Positions 48,008 through 58,423 are shown, counted from the first letter of the stretch. The stretch is DNA of 64,000 nt from Polynucleobacter necessarius (GCA_900095165.1 LT606947.1:1488001-1552000); one strand, 5' to 3'. Numbers and translations: made by a program. The notes: generated from the sequence alone by a model not told the origin.

Positions 48008-50317
48008 TTATAATGCCTCTTTTGCCAGATTCATAAACAAAATTGATACTTGTGCGCCGATCACTTCATCTCCCTGCATACGATTCCGAACTTCGATCTT
48101 GGCACCGTGATCATCAACGATTTTCTTCACTACCGCCAGACCCAATCCGGTGCCCTTACTCTTTGTTGTTACATACGGCTCGAACGCTCTTGCCAATATC
48201 TTAGCTGGAAATCCTGAACCGCTATCACTTATTGTTAAGCGCACCGCATTTTGTGGCACACCATTCACCTCGCCGTAAGACACTAATTCTGTTTTTACTT
48301 CCACCGGCTGATCCTGATGCTTGCCCTCAAGAGTAGCATCTTGCGCGTTCTGTAAAAGATTATGAATAATCTGTCTGAGTTGAGTGGGGTCGCCCATAAT
48401 ATTTGGGCAATGCGAATCAAGTTGGGTTTTTAGCGGGCTTCCTTCATACAGACCCAAAATCTCTTGGGTCAAGGTGTTAATAGAGACGGACTTCAGTTGT
48501 GGGCTTGGCGTTTTCGCAAAATCTCTAAAATCATTCACCATTTCTTTCATGGCTTGAACTTGTCCAATGATGGTTTCGGTACTGCGATTCATCATCTCTT
48601 CCTGCTCAGAACTCAATTTACCAGCCAACTTATGCTGCAATCTCTCTGCCGAGAGTTGTATAGGGGTTAGCGGGTTCTTGATCTCGTGCGCAAGGCGCCG
48701 CGCTACTTCGCTCCAAGCAATCGAGCGCTGGGCGCTCACCACATCGGTAATGTCATCAAAGACGACCATGCGTAAATCTGCAGTCAGTTCGGTTCCGCGA
48801 ATAAATAAAGTGACGCCAGGTTCATTCTCAAACTCATTTGCGCTGTGGAGCTGAATTTGTTTTTGCCATACCAGCGCCGCTTTATTGACCTCTATTTCTG
48901 GCTGACCGCTCTCCGCGGCAACTGCTAGCTTCATCGTAGCAAAGCCATCTTTAATAGCTTGATCAAACTCAACAAGGCTTGAGCTATCACTTAAGGGATG
49001 CCCATCCATTTGCGTTAAGTCTTGCCCAAAGATGCGGTCAGCACCTGCATTACTAGAAACCACATTGAAGTTTTTATCAAAAATGCAAACGCCGGCAGTT
49101 AAATTACCCAATACCGTCTCTAAAAATGATTTGGACTCTTGTAGAGATGTTCTGGTATCGGCGAGCTGACGAGTCATCACATTAAATTGGCGCGTAAGCA
49201 TACCCAACTCATCGCCGGTATCGAGCTCTGGCTTAGGAGACAGGTCTCCCTGAGCAACGGCCTGCGTGCCCTTTAATAACATTAGCAAAGGTCTGGCTAG
49301 CTGACGTCCCAGAACCAAGGCCAAGGTAACCGCCACAAATAGCGCAAAAAATAGCGTTAATGTGAGCGTACCCACAAACATTTTTCGTAAACCAGTCCTG
49401 CCTAATGATTTCTCTTGGTAGTCGCTATATGCAGATTCAACTGCAACGATATTTTTAGCCAAAGGGCCAGGGATAAAGCGCACTAACTGCAGAAAATATT
49501 TATCGTCTATATCTTTGCCGGAATCTGCTTTGCTGGCAATGTGTTTTTTTCGGACGATCGGCACAATAGCTCGCACTCGATAGCCACGTTGTCCCCCATC
49601 TACTTCAATTTGATCTATAAAGGTAATGTCCTTCTTTTTAAATGCATCTGCAATGACATCAGAGCTTGGCGCAGGAAAATATTTTTTTGGCCGTGACTCG
49701 CTACTTAGAATCAAATTGCGTTGAATATTAAATAGGCTAACCTCTTGAATGCCAAATTGATTGCGAGCCTTCATCACCATGGCGCCAACTTGATCGGAGG
49801 TTGCCCCAGATGGGACCTGCACAATTTGCTCGGCGATGTAATTGCCCTCAGCCAAAATCTCTTCTTGCGCAACGCGCAAGGTAACGCGCCCCAACTCAAG
49901 CCCCGCATCCAATGCCGACTCTACTTGGACATCAAACCAGGTTTCAATACTTCGAGATACGAACTGCAGAGATACGCCGTACAAAATTAATCCCGGGACA
50001 ACACCCACTAAGGCAAAGATCATGGCCAGCTTGGCCACTAAGCGCGTACCAAATCGACCCTTACGCCAACGAACAGCAATCACAATCACCAAAGTCAGAA
50101 TGACTAAGGTTAAGCAAATGCCAACAATTACATTGGCCGCATAGAGCCAAATAAAATAGTTATCAAAAAACTCGGTGTTTGATGTTGCAACTGACAACAA
50201 CACTAAAAGCAAGAGTGCAAAGCTACCAATCACCGCCATCGCTATCGGTAGAGCGCGTCCTTTCCAGACATCCTTCTCAAATGCATTCGATCCAATGAAG
50301 TCTAAAGATATCTTCAT
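48008..50317 (-). CDS. NtrY-like sensor histidine kinase
   Basis: A 769-residue membrane kinase. Three N-terminal membrane helices (about 22-120) precede a periplasmic sensor domain and a fourth helix (about 330-350). HAMP and PAS domains follow, then the H-box A-H-E-I-K-N-P-L-T-P near 545, an N-box H-N-L-L-Q-N-A near 645 and the G-box G-L-G-L-A near 730. It is paired with the adjacent response regulator and overlaps the DUF4390 gene by 4 bases. The signal is unknown. Confidence 0.92.
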   Translation of the reverse strand: MKISLDFIGSNAFEKDVWKGRALPIAMAVIGSFALLLLVLLSVATSNTEFFDNYFIWLYAANVIVGICLTLVILTLVIVIAVRWRKGRFGTRLVAKLAMIFALVGVVPGLILYGVSLQFVSRSIETWFDVQVESALDAGLELGRVTLRVAQEEILAEGNYIAEQIVQVPSGATSDQVGAMVMKARNQFGIQEVSLFNIQRNLILSSESRPKKYFPAPSSDVIADAFKKKDITFIDQIEVDGGQRGYRVRAIVPIVRKKHIASKADSGKDIDDKYFLQLVRFIPGPLAKNIVAVESAYSDYQEKSLGRTGLRKMFVGTLTLTLFFALFVAVTLALVLGRQLARPLLMLLKGTQAVAQGDLSPKPELDTGDELGMLTRQFNVMTRQLADTRTSLQESKSFLETVLGNLTAGVCIFDKNFNVVSSNAGADRIFGQDLTQMDGHPLSDSSSLVEFDQAIKDGFATMKLAVAAESGQPEIEVNKAALVWQKQIQLHSANEFENEPGVTLFIRGTELTADLRMVVFDDITDVVSAQRSIAWSEVARRLAHEIKNPLTPIQLSAERLQHKLAGKLSSEQEEMMNRSTETIIGQVQAMKEMVNDFRDFAKTPSPQLKSVSINTLTQEILGLYEGSPLKTQLDSHCPNIMGDPTQLRQIIHNLLQNAQDATLEGKHQDQPVEVKTELVSYGEVNGVPQNAVRLTISDSGSGFPAKILARAFEPYVTTKSKGTGLGLAVVKKIVDDHGAKIEVRNRMQGDEVIGAQVSILFMNLAKEAL

Positions 50318-50895
50318 CGCTTAATGACGTTAGAGCCAGTTGGTAGGAATGGGAAGCGCAGCCAATCGCTGGTGACATTCCAGTCGCGATTATTTAATGC
50401 ATTCACTTGAAACGGCTTTGGTAACTTACTTAAATCCAATGTCATTCTTAATGCCGCAGTGTAAGACTTGCTTGGATCAATTTGGTTGCCATCAATTACT
50501 CGCCAACCCCCAATACTGCCCACCGCCTGCAAAGCCTCAAACATTGTCTTAGCAGAAAAGGTAAAGCCTTCGGAGGCGATACGATATTGCTGTGTCATCG
50601 GCTGATAAGACAAGCGCGTTAATCGTTGCGCAAGGGCAGATTTTTCATCAAACCAATACCAACGTGAGCGGGTTACATCAAACTCAGTCTGAAAATATAA
50701 GACGATGCCTTTTTGAACTGCATCTTCAAGGCCTGGGGTTAGTTCGATCTGGAATGTGGCATTTAATAGCCAATCGCCATCCACCCGCTCAAGATCAGCA
50801 GATTTAAGCTTGATTCCCTCTGCGTTTGCTGAGGCTGAAAATAAACTCAGCACCATCAAAACACAAAGAATGAATTGTTTAATGCTTTGGCTCAT
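50314..50895 (-). CDS. DUF4390 family exported protein
   Basis: A 193-residue protein with an N-terminal signal peptide (A-S-A-N-A). DUF4390 features are G-D-W-L-L-N-A-T-F near residue 41, the R-S-R-W-Y-W-F-D-E motif near 75 and the late R-M-T-L-D-L-S-K-L-P-K-P-F. Betaproteobacteria often keep this gene between rsmB and the NtrYX-like pair, so it may help the kinase sense an envelope signal; that role is inference. Confidence 0.87.
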   Translation of the reverse strand: MSQSIKQFILCVLMVLSLFSASANAEGIKLKSADLERVDGDWLLNATFQIELTPGLEDAVQKGIVLYFQTEFDVTRSRWYWFDEKSALAQRLTRLSYQPMTQQYRIASEGFTFSAKTMFEALQAVGSIGGWRVIDGNQIDPSKSYTAALRMTLDLSKLPKPFQVNALNNRDWNVTSDWLRFPFLPTGSNVIKR

Positions 50896-52205
50896 GCACC
50901 ATTTTTCTTAAACAAAGCGTAATAAAAACCGTCATTTAGCTCCGCGGGCAAAATTTGTCCAGGGGCGCTTAATCGTAACGCATCAGTATGCTCTGCCGCA
51001 AACCATATCGCCTGCTCTTCACCCTCCTCCGGAAACACGGAGCAAGTCACATACAAAAGCGTGCCGCCAATCTTGAGCATCTTCCAGGTCTGCTCCAATA
51101 TGGCGCGCTGCCTGAGCTGCAGAGCCTTAATGTCTGCCTCACGACGCAAGAAAGGAATGTCTGGATGTCTAGCAACAATGCCGGATGCTGAGCAGGGGGC
51201 ATCCAATAAGATTTTATCGAATGGCTTGCCATCCCACCAGGCCGCCTTTGAGGCATCACCGCGCACCACTTTAACGACATCAGACTGAAGGCGCAAACGA
51301 TCTAAATTGCCGCCAATTTTTCCAAGGCGCTCGCCATCTAGCTCCAGCGCGGTCATCTCGCACTGCGCTAACTCAAGTAAATGGGCGGTTTTGCCTCCGG
51401 GCGCTGCACAAGCATCCAATATGCGCTCGCCTGGTTTTGGATTAAGCAATAATGCTGCAATTTGTGCGCCCGCATCTTGAACAGAAACTGCGCCACTATA
51501 AAAGCCTGGCAAATCTGAAACCGGCATCGGCTCGCGCAAGAGCAAAGCGGAATCTAGTGTGATCCCGGCAATACCCTCAACAGGCTCAGCAACTATGCCG
51601 GTTTGATACAACAACTCTTGGTATTCCTTGCGTGCATGTTGTTTAGTATTCACCCGCAAAATCAAAGGTGCTCGCTGGGCCTGCTGAATTAACATGGCCT
51701 GCCAAGCCTTGGAATAATTTCGCTTCAGACTAGCCCGCCACCAAGGCGGAAAGAACATTGGAATAGGGTCTGGTGGATAAGGCCTTTCATTCTCAGCCTG
51801 AACGGCGAGACTCACTTTACGCAGCACAGCATTTACCAAGCCCTTAGCATACATAGTCGGCTCATATTCACTGCAGGATTTTACTGCTTGATCGACGATA
51901 GTGTGTGCCGCATAGCCCTTACCTTCCGTCATGCCCTGTAAAAACAAAGCGATTGCCACGCTTAGTAAATACTCAACTTCTGGTGGTGGCGCTTTTGGAA
52001 TAAATTGCTTAATGAACTCATGTGACCTCACCCACTTACGCAAAGCATCAAACGTGAGGCTTTGAACAATGGGCCGCTCATATGCATCTAACTGATCTAA
52101 CACCTCTGTGAGCGATCGACCGGCCATCACTTCGCCAATTGTTTGCGCAGAAATAGTAATTGCCTTTGATAGCGGAAGACTGTGTGGTGTTTTTTGATCG
52201 GTCAA
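50892..52205 (-). CDS. rsmB: 16S rRNA (cytosine-967-C5)-methyltransferase
   Basis: RsmB methylates C967 of 16S rRNA. An NusB-like RNA-binding domain (to about 150) precedes the SAM domain with D-A-C-A-A-P-G-G-K-T near 265. Two Cys typical of m5C enzymes are in D-A-P-C-S-A-S-G and V-T-C-S-V. I place the start at TTG 52205, 1 base after the fmt stop; the frame is open to an ATG at 52286, but that stretch overlaps fmt and lacks family character. It overlaps DUF4390 by 4 bases. Confidence 0.93.
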   Translation of the reverse strand: MTDQKTPHSLPLSKAITISAQTIGEVMAGRSLTEVLDQLDAYERPIVQSLTFDALRKWVRSHEFIKQFIPKAPPPEVEYLLSVAIALFLQGMTEGKGYAAHTIVDQAVKSCSEYEPTMYAKGLVNAVLRKVSLAVQAENERPYPPDPIPMFFPPWWRASLKRNYSKAWQAMLIQQAQRAPLILRVNTKQHARKEYQELLYQTGIVAEPVEGIAGITLDSALLLREPMPVSDLPGFYSGAVSVQDAGAQIAALLLNPKPGERILDACAAPGGKTAHLLELAQCEMTALELDGERLGKIGGNLDRLRLQSDVVKVVRGDASKAAWWDGKPFDKILLDAPCSASGIVARHPDIPFLRREADIKALQLRQRAILEQTWKMLKIGGTLLYVTCSVFPEEGEEQAIWFAAEHTDALRLSAPGQILPAELNDGFYYALFKKNGA

Positions 52206-52206
52206 A

Positions 52207-53202
52207 TTAATCTTTCTTGAACTGCAATATTTTTTCTTGTATGCGATAGCTTTGAAGACAAGCGCTGGCGCTCGTTTTTTTTCCACCGGGCTTTTGCATT
52301 TCTAATATTTCAATCACGCCCTCCCCGCACTGAACATACACTGCGCCTCCATCAAAGCCCAAAACTTGTCCTGGAGCGGCGTTTTGAAGTGTTTGTGTTT
52401 TATTGAGCAAGCAAGAATTCCAAAACTTGAATTGCTCACCATGAAGGTTGCTAGTGGATCCGGGGAATGGATTAAAAGCTCGAATACGTTGATCAATTTC
52501 AGTGGCACTTAAATGCCAGTCAATCTCTGCTTCGTTTTTTAATATCTTCTCCGCATAGGTGATGCCCTTACTAGGCTGCGGAGTTCTTGCGATGCCAAGA
52601 CCTTTGTCCAGGTCATCAAGCGTCTTGACCATGAGCTTGGCACCCAAAACTGCTAATCGATCATGGAGTGATGCACTGGTTTCGTGGGACGTAATTTCTA
52701 AATCACCCACCAAAACGGTATCCCCGGTGTCTAAGCCTGCATCCATCTGCATGATGCTCACACTTGTGGTGGCATCGCCACTCTCGATGGCGCGCTGTAT
52801 CGGCGCCGCACCACGCCATCTTGGCAGCAAGGAGGCGTGAATATTAAAGCAGCCATATCTACTATTGCGTGAGGCAATATCAAGAATATCTTGAGGAAGA
52901 ATTAATCCGTAAGCAACAACCACCATCGCATCAAAATCAATATCAGATAAATATTGGTAAGCCTGTTGAGCGGCAATCTTCTTTTGTGGATCTGTATGCT
53001 CCCGCTTCAGCGTTTCTGGTTGCAATACAGGAATATTTTTTTTTTGTGCAAATATTTTTACGGGGCTAGCTTGAAGATGCATGCCGCGACCCGCACGACG
53101 ATCTGGCTGAGTAAGCGCTAAAACAATTTGATGGCCAGCACCATCTATTGCACGCATTGCCTGTGCAGCAAACTCCGGGGTGCCAGCAAAAACAATTTTC
53201 AT
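52207..53202 (-). CDS. fmt: methionyl-tRNA formyltransferase
   Basis: Formylates initiator Met-tRNA using 10-formyltetrahydrofolate. The 331-residue enzyme has the folate-site motif H-A-S-L-L-P-R-W-R-G near 129, with the catalytic Asn just before it (F-N-I-H) and Asp in Q-M-D-A-G-L-D-T-G-D. The C-terminal OB-like tRNA-binding domain is present. It lies 7 bases after def, the usual def-fmt pair. Confidence 0.96.
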   Translation of the reverse strand: MKIVFAGTPEFAAQAMRAIDGAGHQIVLALTQPDRRAGRGMHLQASPVKIFAQKKNIPVLQPETLKREHTDPQKKIAAQQAYQYLSDIDFDAMVVVAYGLILPQDILDIASRNSRYGCFNIHASLLPRWRGAAPIQRAIESGDATTSVSIMQMDAGLDTGDTVLVGDLEITSHETSASLHDRLAVLGAKLMVKTLDDLDKGLGIARTPQPSKGITYAEKILKNEAEIDWHLSATEIDQRIRAFNPFPGSTSNLHGEQFKFWNSCLLNKTQTLQNAAPGQVLGFDGGAVYVQCGEGVIEILEMQKPGGKKTSASACLQSYRIQEKILQFKKD

Positions 53203-53209
53203 TGGGCGC

Positions 53210-53725
53210 TTAGCGCTCGCCTACTAATTCTTTTGCGCGCTTTTTCATTTTGAGAGAAATGCGGTTGCGCTTCAACATCGAGAGATACTCAACAAATACT
53301 TTACCTTGCAAGTGGTCCATCTCATGTTGCAAGCAAACTGATAGCAAACCATCCGCCTTTACTTCAAATTCTTTGCCGTTGATATCAAGCGCCTTCACTC
53401 GCACAACTGCAGGACGATCTACTTCATCGTAATACTCTGGCACAGAGAGACAGCCTTCACGCCACGATTTTTTTTCTGGGCTCGCCCAAACCAATTTTGG
53501 GTTGATGAATACCATTAATTCATCTTGATTGTCTGAAACATCAATCACCACAATTCGCTCATGAATATTCACCTGCGTTGCAGCCAAACCAACACCAGGG
53601 GCTTCGTACATTGTCTCGGCCATATCAGCCACAATTTTTTTGATGCGTGCGTCTACCTGCGCCACGGGTTTTGCAACCTTGTGTAAGCGAGAATCTGGAT
53701 AGCAAAGGACGGTTAATAAAGCCAT
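53210..53725 (-). CDS. def: peptide deformylase
   Basis: Metalloenzyme that removes the formyl group from nascent proteins. All three family motifs are intact: G-V-G-L-A-A-T-Q near 45, E-G-C-L-S-V-P near 92 and Q-H-E-M-D-H-L near 133. ATG 53725 (M-A-L-L-T-V) is chosen over one 15 bases upstream. The 171-residue length is normal. Confidence 0.96.
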   Translation of the reverse strand: MALLTVLCYPDSRLHKVAKPVAQVDARIKKIVADMAETMYEAPGVGLAATQVNIHERIVVIDVSDNQDELMVFINPKLVWASPEKKSWREGCLSVPEYYDEVDRPAVVRVKALDINGKEFEVKADGLLSVCLQHEMDHLQGKVFVEYLSMLKRNRISLKMKKRAKELVGER

Positions 53726-53796
53726 ATGGGAATTATCCAACAGAGTAATCAGACTGTCCTGATAGTTCTCTCTCGCCGCATGCTGAAAATTGCTTT

Positions 53797-54477
53797 ATGC
53801 ACATTCCAAAAAGTCCTCACAATATTCAAATACGCCGGAATTCCCCTGGCTACCCATCTCGCTTGTTGGATTTATGCGACCCGCCTCATTCACTCTATAT
53901 ATATGGGGATATTGGTCTACTAAATGTGCCCATGATTGCCATCGTTTGGTCGCGCGCTGCTAGCCCAGAAGGAATCAGAAACGCCCACTATTTTGCGCAG
54001 GCCCTATCTGAGGAGGGCTATCTCATTATTTCTGACCTCGCCAAAGGGATTGATGGCGCAGCCCACCTTGGGGCCAATCAGGACCATCCAACCCTGGCGG
54101 TCTGTGGCACGGGGCTTGATATCGTTTACCCAAGAGAACATTTCCAGTTGGCTAAAGCCATTGCCGGTGTCGGGCTCCTGGTATCTGAACTGGCACCAGA
54201 CTTAGGCCCAAAACCCTGGCACTTCCCACGCAGGAACCGCATCATTGCAGCCCTGGCCCTAGGAATCCTGGTAATTGAGGCTGCTGAGCGCTCTAGCTCG
54301 CTGATTACCGCTAGGCTGGGATGCGAGCTTAGCCGGGAGATTTTTGCGATTCCCGGATCGATACACCACCTTCTTTCTAGGGGATGCCACCAACTTCTGC
54401 AGCATGGTGCCAAACTAGTCCAATCCCCAAAAGATATTCTTGAGGAATTACCAAAATACCAAAAAACTTCATTTTAA
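53797..54477 (+). pseudogene. dprA: DprA/Smf DNA-processing protein, truncated and eroded
   Basis: DprA loads RecA on incoming DNA during transformation. The frame has the DprA Rossmann core: Y-I-Y-G-D, K-G-I-D-G-A-A-H, Y-P-R-E-H and W-H-F-P-R-R-N-R-I-I. The N-terminal helical domain (about 80 residues) is missing, and nothing upstream restores it. Conserved Gly residues are changed: the G-S-R motif reads W-S-R, S-G-L-A reads S-D-L-A, and S-G-S reads S-S-S. The usual I-H-N-P-L-S-R-G reads I-H-H-L-L-S-R-G. The C-terminal winged helix is also absent. Most likely non-functional. Confidence 0.75.
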
Positions 54478-54683
54478 GTGCTTTAAAAGCCTATTTTGAC
54501 TAAATTAACTTTTCATAAGACCCCCAGTTTGGCCAAAAAAATGCAGGTTTTAGACTTTTAGTAATTTACCGGTTAATAATAAAAAAGAGGGGTGTAGCAG
54601 GTTTACCCAGGATCTGGTTTAAATTGGTCGCCCGTTTTCACCCATTAAAAACATCATTTCAAGCTCAAATTTAGGCAAAACGC

Positions 54684-57362
54684 GTGGCAACTAAAGCAAC
54701 TACCAAAAAAAGCAGCTCAAAGACTTCAACCGTGGATCACCCTAAAGCGCTGATCATTGCGGAGAAACCTTCCGTTGCAAATGACATTGCCAAAGCCCTT
54801 GGCGGCTTCACTAAATATGAGGACTATTTTGAGAGCGATGACTTTGTTATCTCTTCTGCTGTTGGCCATCTATTAGAAATCGCCGCTCCCGAAGAATTTG
54901 ATGTCAAGCGTGGCAAGTGGTCATTTGCGAATCTTCCGGTTGTGCCACCCTATTTTGATTTGCGTCCGATCACTAAAACCGAATCACGACTTAAGGTCTT
55001 GCAAAAGCTCATTAAACGCAAAGACATTAACGAACTCATTAATGCATGTGACGCGGGTCGCGAAGGCGAGCTGATTTTCCGTTTGATTGCACAGCACGCA
55101 AAAGCACCCCAAGCGATCAAGCGACTTTGGTTGCAATCGATGACACCTGCCGCTATTCGTGATGGCTTTGCTTCTCTGCGTAGCGATAGCGACATGCAGC
55201 CGCTAGCAGATGCAGCGCGCTGCCGCTCTGAAGCGGACTGGCTGGTTGGCATCAACGGCACTCGCGCTATGACTGCGTTCAACAGTAAGAGTGGTGGATT
55301 CTTTTTAACGACCGTTGGTCGAGTACAGACGCCAACACTATCTATCGTCGTTGAACGTGAAGAACTCATTCGCAAATTTATTTCGAAAGATTATTGGGAA
55401 GTGAAAGCGGAGTTTATTGCGGCAGCTGGCGTGTATGAAGGCCGCTGGTTTGATCCGAAGTTTAAAAAAGATGTAGCTGCACCTGATGCGCGCGAGAATC
55501 GCCTCTGGAGCGAAGCGGCAGCACAAAGCATTGTTGCAGCCTGTCGTGACAAAAAGGCGAGCGTTACAGAAGAGGCAAAACCAGCCACTCAACTAGCGCC
55601 GCAACTATTTGACCTAACTAGCTTGCAACGCGAAGCCAATGCACGCTTTGGCTTCTCCGCCAAAAATACTTTGGGTTTAACTCAGGCGCTTTACGAGCGT
55701 CACAAGGTGCTTACTTATCCACGTACTGATGCGAAAGCGTTGCCTGAAGATTATCTGGATACTGTGAAGCAGACCATGGAAAACTTGGCTGAGCACTCAC
55801 AAGAATATCGATCCTTCGCCAAGCAAATTTTGCAAGGCGATCCTAAAGACCCCAAGACTAAAGCAGGGTATGGCTGGATCAAACCAAACAAACGTATTTT
55901 TGATAACTCAAAAATATCTGATCACTTTGCAATCATCCCCACCTTAGAGTCGCCAAAGAGCCTCAGTGAGCCGGAGCAAAAGCTGTATGACTTAGTTGTG
56001 CGTCGCTTCTTGGCGGTGTTTTATCCCGCAGCAGAATTTTGCGTTACTACCCGCATCACAGAAGCATCGGGACACCACTTCAAAACCGAAGGTCGCGTAC
56101 TGGTCACGCCAGGTTGGCTAACCGTGTATGGCCGATCGAATCAGGCAGATGACGAGTTGGTGGCGGTACAAGAGGGCGAAACCGTTCAAACCGAATCTAT
56201 CTCAGCAATTCCATTAAAAACTAAACCGCCAGCTCACTACACCGAGGCAACTTTATTATCGGCGATGGAAAGCGCAGGCAAGTGTGTGGATGATGATGAG
56301 ATGCGTGAAGCCATGGCTGAAAAAGGTCTGGGTACGCCGGCAACACGTGCAGCCATTATTGAAGGCCTGCTAGCAGAAAAGTATATAGTCCGTGAAGCAC
56401 GTGAACTCATTCCCACAGCCAAAGCATTCCAATTAATGACGCTGTTACGCGGCTTGGATGTGGAAGAATTAACACGGCCCGATCTCACCGGTAACTGGGA
56501 AAATAAGCTCTCCCTGATTGAGCGCGGCGAAATGAATCGCGACACCTTCATGCAAGAAATTGCCCAGATGACGCAACGCATCGTCAAGCGTGCAAAAGAA
56601 TATGACAGCGATACGATTCCTGGTGACTATGCCACTATGACTACACCGTGCCCGCACTGTAAGGGCGCAGTTAAAGAAAACTATCGCCGCTTTGCGTGCG
56701 AGAAGTGCGGCTTTACGATTAGCAAAACTCCAGGTGGGCGTGCATTTGAATATCCTGAAGCGGAAGAATTGCTTCGTGAGAAAACGATTGGACCGCTACA
56801 GGGATTCCGCAGCAAAATGGGCAGGCCATTTGCGGCAATTATCAAGTTAAACGAAATTCCTGAAGATGATAAGGATTATCCAAATGCAGGCTTCAAGCTT
56901 GAATTTGATTTTGGCAACACTCAAGAAGATGAATCCGAGGCAATCGACTTCACTGGCCGCCAGTCTTTAGGCGTTTGTCCAAAATGTTCTGGCGCGGTAT
57001 ATGAAGATGGCATGCGCTATTTGTGCGAAAGAAATACTGGGCCAGATAAATCATGTGATTTCAAAACAGGTAAGGTTGTTTTGCAACAAGAGATTTCTGC
57101 TGAGCAAGTTCAAAAATTGCTCACTGAAGACAAAACCGATTTGCTGACCAATTTCAAATCAAACCGTACTGGTCGTGGCTTTAAAGCCTATCTTGCTTTA
57201 GGTGCAGATGGCAAAATTGGTTTTGAGTTTGAGGCAAAAGCACCCAAAGCTGGTGCTGCTGCTAAAGCGCCAGCGAAAAAGCGGGCGGGCGCCAGTGCGG
57301 CCACTAAGTCTGCAGCAAAACCTAAGCGCGCCAGCAAAGAAAAGTCGTCCTCAAGCACTTGA
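54684..57362 (+). CDS. topB: type IA DNA topoisomerase (topoisomerase III-like)
   Basis: An 892-residue topoisomerase that passes DNA strands through a single-strand break. The Toprim domain starts I-I-A-E-K-P-S-V-A (TopB style) and has D-A-G-R-E-G-E near 115. The active Tyr is in L-T-Y-P-R-T-D near 350. Two Cys-rich zinc modules follow (C-P-H-C, C-E-K-C; C-P-K-C), then an Ala/Lys-rich tail of about 50 residues. The start is a GTG. Its last 175 bases are antisense to the MnmC-like gene. Confidence 0.92.
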   Translation: MATKATTKKSSSKTSTVDHPKALIIAEKPSVANDIAKALGGFTKYEDYFESDDFVISSAVGHLLEIAAPEEFDVKRGKWSFANLPVVPPYFDLRPITKTESRLKVLQKLIKRKDINELINACDAGREGELIFRLIAQHAKAPQAIKRLWLQSMTPAAIRDGFASLRSDSDMQPLADAARCRSEADWLVGINGTRAMTAFNSKSGGFFLTTVGRVQTPTLSIVVEREELIRKFISKDYWEVKAEFIAAAGVYEGRWFDPKFKKDVAAPDARENRLWSEAAAQSIVAACRDKKASVTEEAKPATQLAPQLFDLTSLQREANARFGFSAKNTLGLTQALYERHKVLTYPRTDAKALPEDYLDTVKQTMENLAEHSQEYRSFAKQILQGDPKDPKTKAGYGWIKPNKRIFDNSKISDHFAIIPTLESPKSLSEPEQKLYDLVVRRFLAVFYPAAEFCVTTRITEASGHHFKTEGRVLVTPGWLTVYGRSNQADDELVAVQEGETVQTESISAIPLKTKPPAHYTEATLLSAMESAGKCVDDDEMREAMAEKGLGTPATRAAIIEGLLAEKYIVREARELIPTAKAFQLMTLLRGLDVEELTRPDLTGNWENKLSLIERGEMNRDTFMQEIAQMTQRIVKRAKEYDSDTIPGDYATMTTPCPHCKGAVKENYRRFACEKCGFTISKTPGGRAFEYPEAEELLREKTIGPLQGFRSKMGRPFAAIIKLNEIPEDDKDYPNAGFKLEFDFGNTQEDESEAIDFTGRQSLGVCPKCSGAVYEDGMRYLCERNTGPDKSCDFKTGKVVLQQEISAEQVQKLLTEDKTDLLTNFKSNRTGRGFKAYLALGADGKIGFEFEAKAPKAGAAAKAPAKKRAGASAATKSAAKPKRASKEKSSSST

Positions 57363-58423
57363 GCAGTAATGAGTTTGGCCGCTAAAGCCGACCATAGTGC
57401 GCCTCTTGAACCCAGGGCTGTTGCCAAAAATATCCCTGGACGTTGAGTCAGCGCGCCAATAATCGGCAAACGATCGCCAGCAACGCAACGAACACCTACA
57501 AAGCTTCCCAACTTTTGAAGCTGACTAAGCTCACCATGTTCGTAATTCAGCAAGCCTCTTGCCTGTTCGCGATTAAAGTCATCGCTTGCATTCCAGTCCT
57601 CAAGATCAGACTCCCCCTCATCAAAACTAGAGCCAACTATCCATTGATAACTTCCATCAGGTAATTTGTTGGCCGGCAAACAATAGCCATCGCCCGATAT
57701 GGCTGTGCGAGGTAGCTTTGGTACCCACGAACTATGTTCATCAATAGAAAAAATGCTCAGCTGTCCGCGTACCGGCCTCAAGGGAAGTCGCACATCAATA
57801 CTTGCGGCTAACTTTTTCGTTTCGAGGGCTGCCGCAATAATGACTTTGCCGGCAGTCATGATGGGCTTATCTTGAGGATCGATTAATTGCCAACCGGTAT
57901 TTACTTTCTCCAGTCGAGCTACGGAAGTATTCCAGCAGCAAGTCAGTTTTGGATGGGGCGCCAATGCATCATTCGCTGCCTCAAACAAATTTAATGATGC
58001 GCCCCGCGAAAGCCAAATACCATCTTGAGAAACTCCGCAAGCCTGGATTGCCTCATCTGCATCAAGTACTTGTGCCATACCTTGATTGAGATCGAGTGAC
58101 TGCAGGTAGTTCGCAACATCATCGCGATTAAAAACTTTGTCTTTTTTATTTAGCTGAAAGATGCCGTGCCGATTCCAGGTCTTGCCCCAGCGAGCTTCAG
58201 CTAACAGAAAGGCAATGCGGGTTAGGCGCAATAAACGGAGAGCGCCGCGACCAACATGTGGATGAGCAATGGCGTAAGCGTGACTAGAGCATGCTGATGC
58301 AGGGTGTAGTGCTGAGTCAATAACGCAAACTGTTTGTCCGCACTCGAGCAGCTCACTGGCAATGCTGGAGCCTGCAATGCCTGCCCCAATCACCACGATT
58401 TCATGGTGCTGGGGTAAGGTCAT
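57188..58423 (-). CDS. mnmC: FAD-dependent oxidoreductase, MnmC C-terminal-domain-like
   Basis: A 411-residue flavoprotein of the DAO/MnmC group. The FAD-binding motif V-I-G-A-G-I-A-G-S near residue 11 and the late R-P-G-I-F-L-A-T-A-L-G-S-R-G near 330 match the oxidoreductase half of MnmC, which makes cmnm5s2U in the tRNA wobble position. The methyltransferase half is absent. The ending D-L-V-A-A-L-A-P-A-R-F is also MnmC-like, but it and 45 further residues are read antisense to topB. It works in the same tRNA pathway as the nearby mnmE. Confidence 0.8.
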   Translation of the reverse strand: MTLPQHHEIVVIGAGIAGSSIASELLECGQTVCVIDSALHPASACSSHAYAIAHPHVGRGALRLLRLTRIAFLLAEARWGKTWNRHGIFQLNKKDKVFNRDDVANYLQSLDLNQGMAQVLDADEAIQACGVSQDGIWLSRGASLNLFEAANDALAPHPKLTCCWNTSVARLEKVNTGWQLIDPQDKPIMTAGKVIIAAALETKKLAASIDVRLPLRPVRGQLSIFSIDEHSSWVPKLPRTAISGDGYCLPANKLPDGSYQWIVGSSFDEGESDLEDWNASDDFNREQARGLLNYEHGELSQLQKLGSFVGVRCVAGDRLPIIGALTQRPGIFLATALGSRGALWSALAAKLITAQVLEDDFSLLARLGFAADLVAALAPARFFAGALAAAPALGAFASNSKPILPSAPKAR

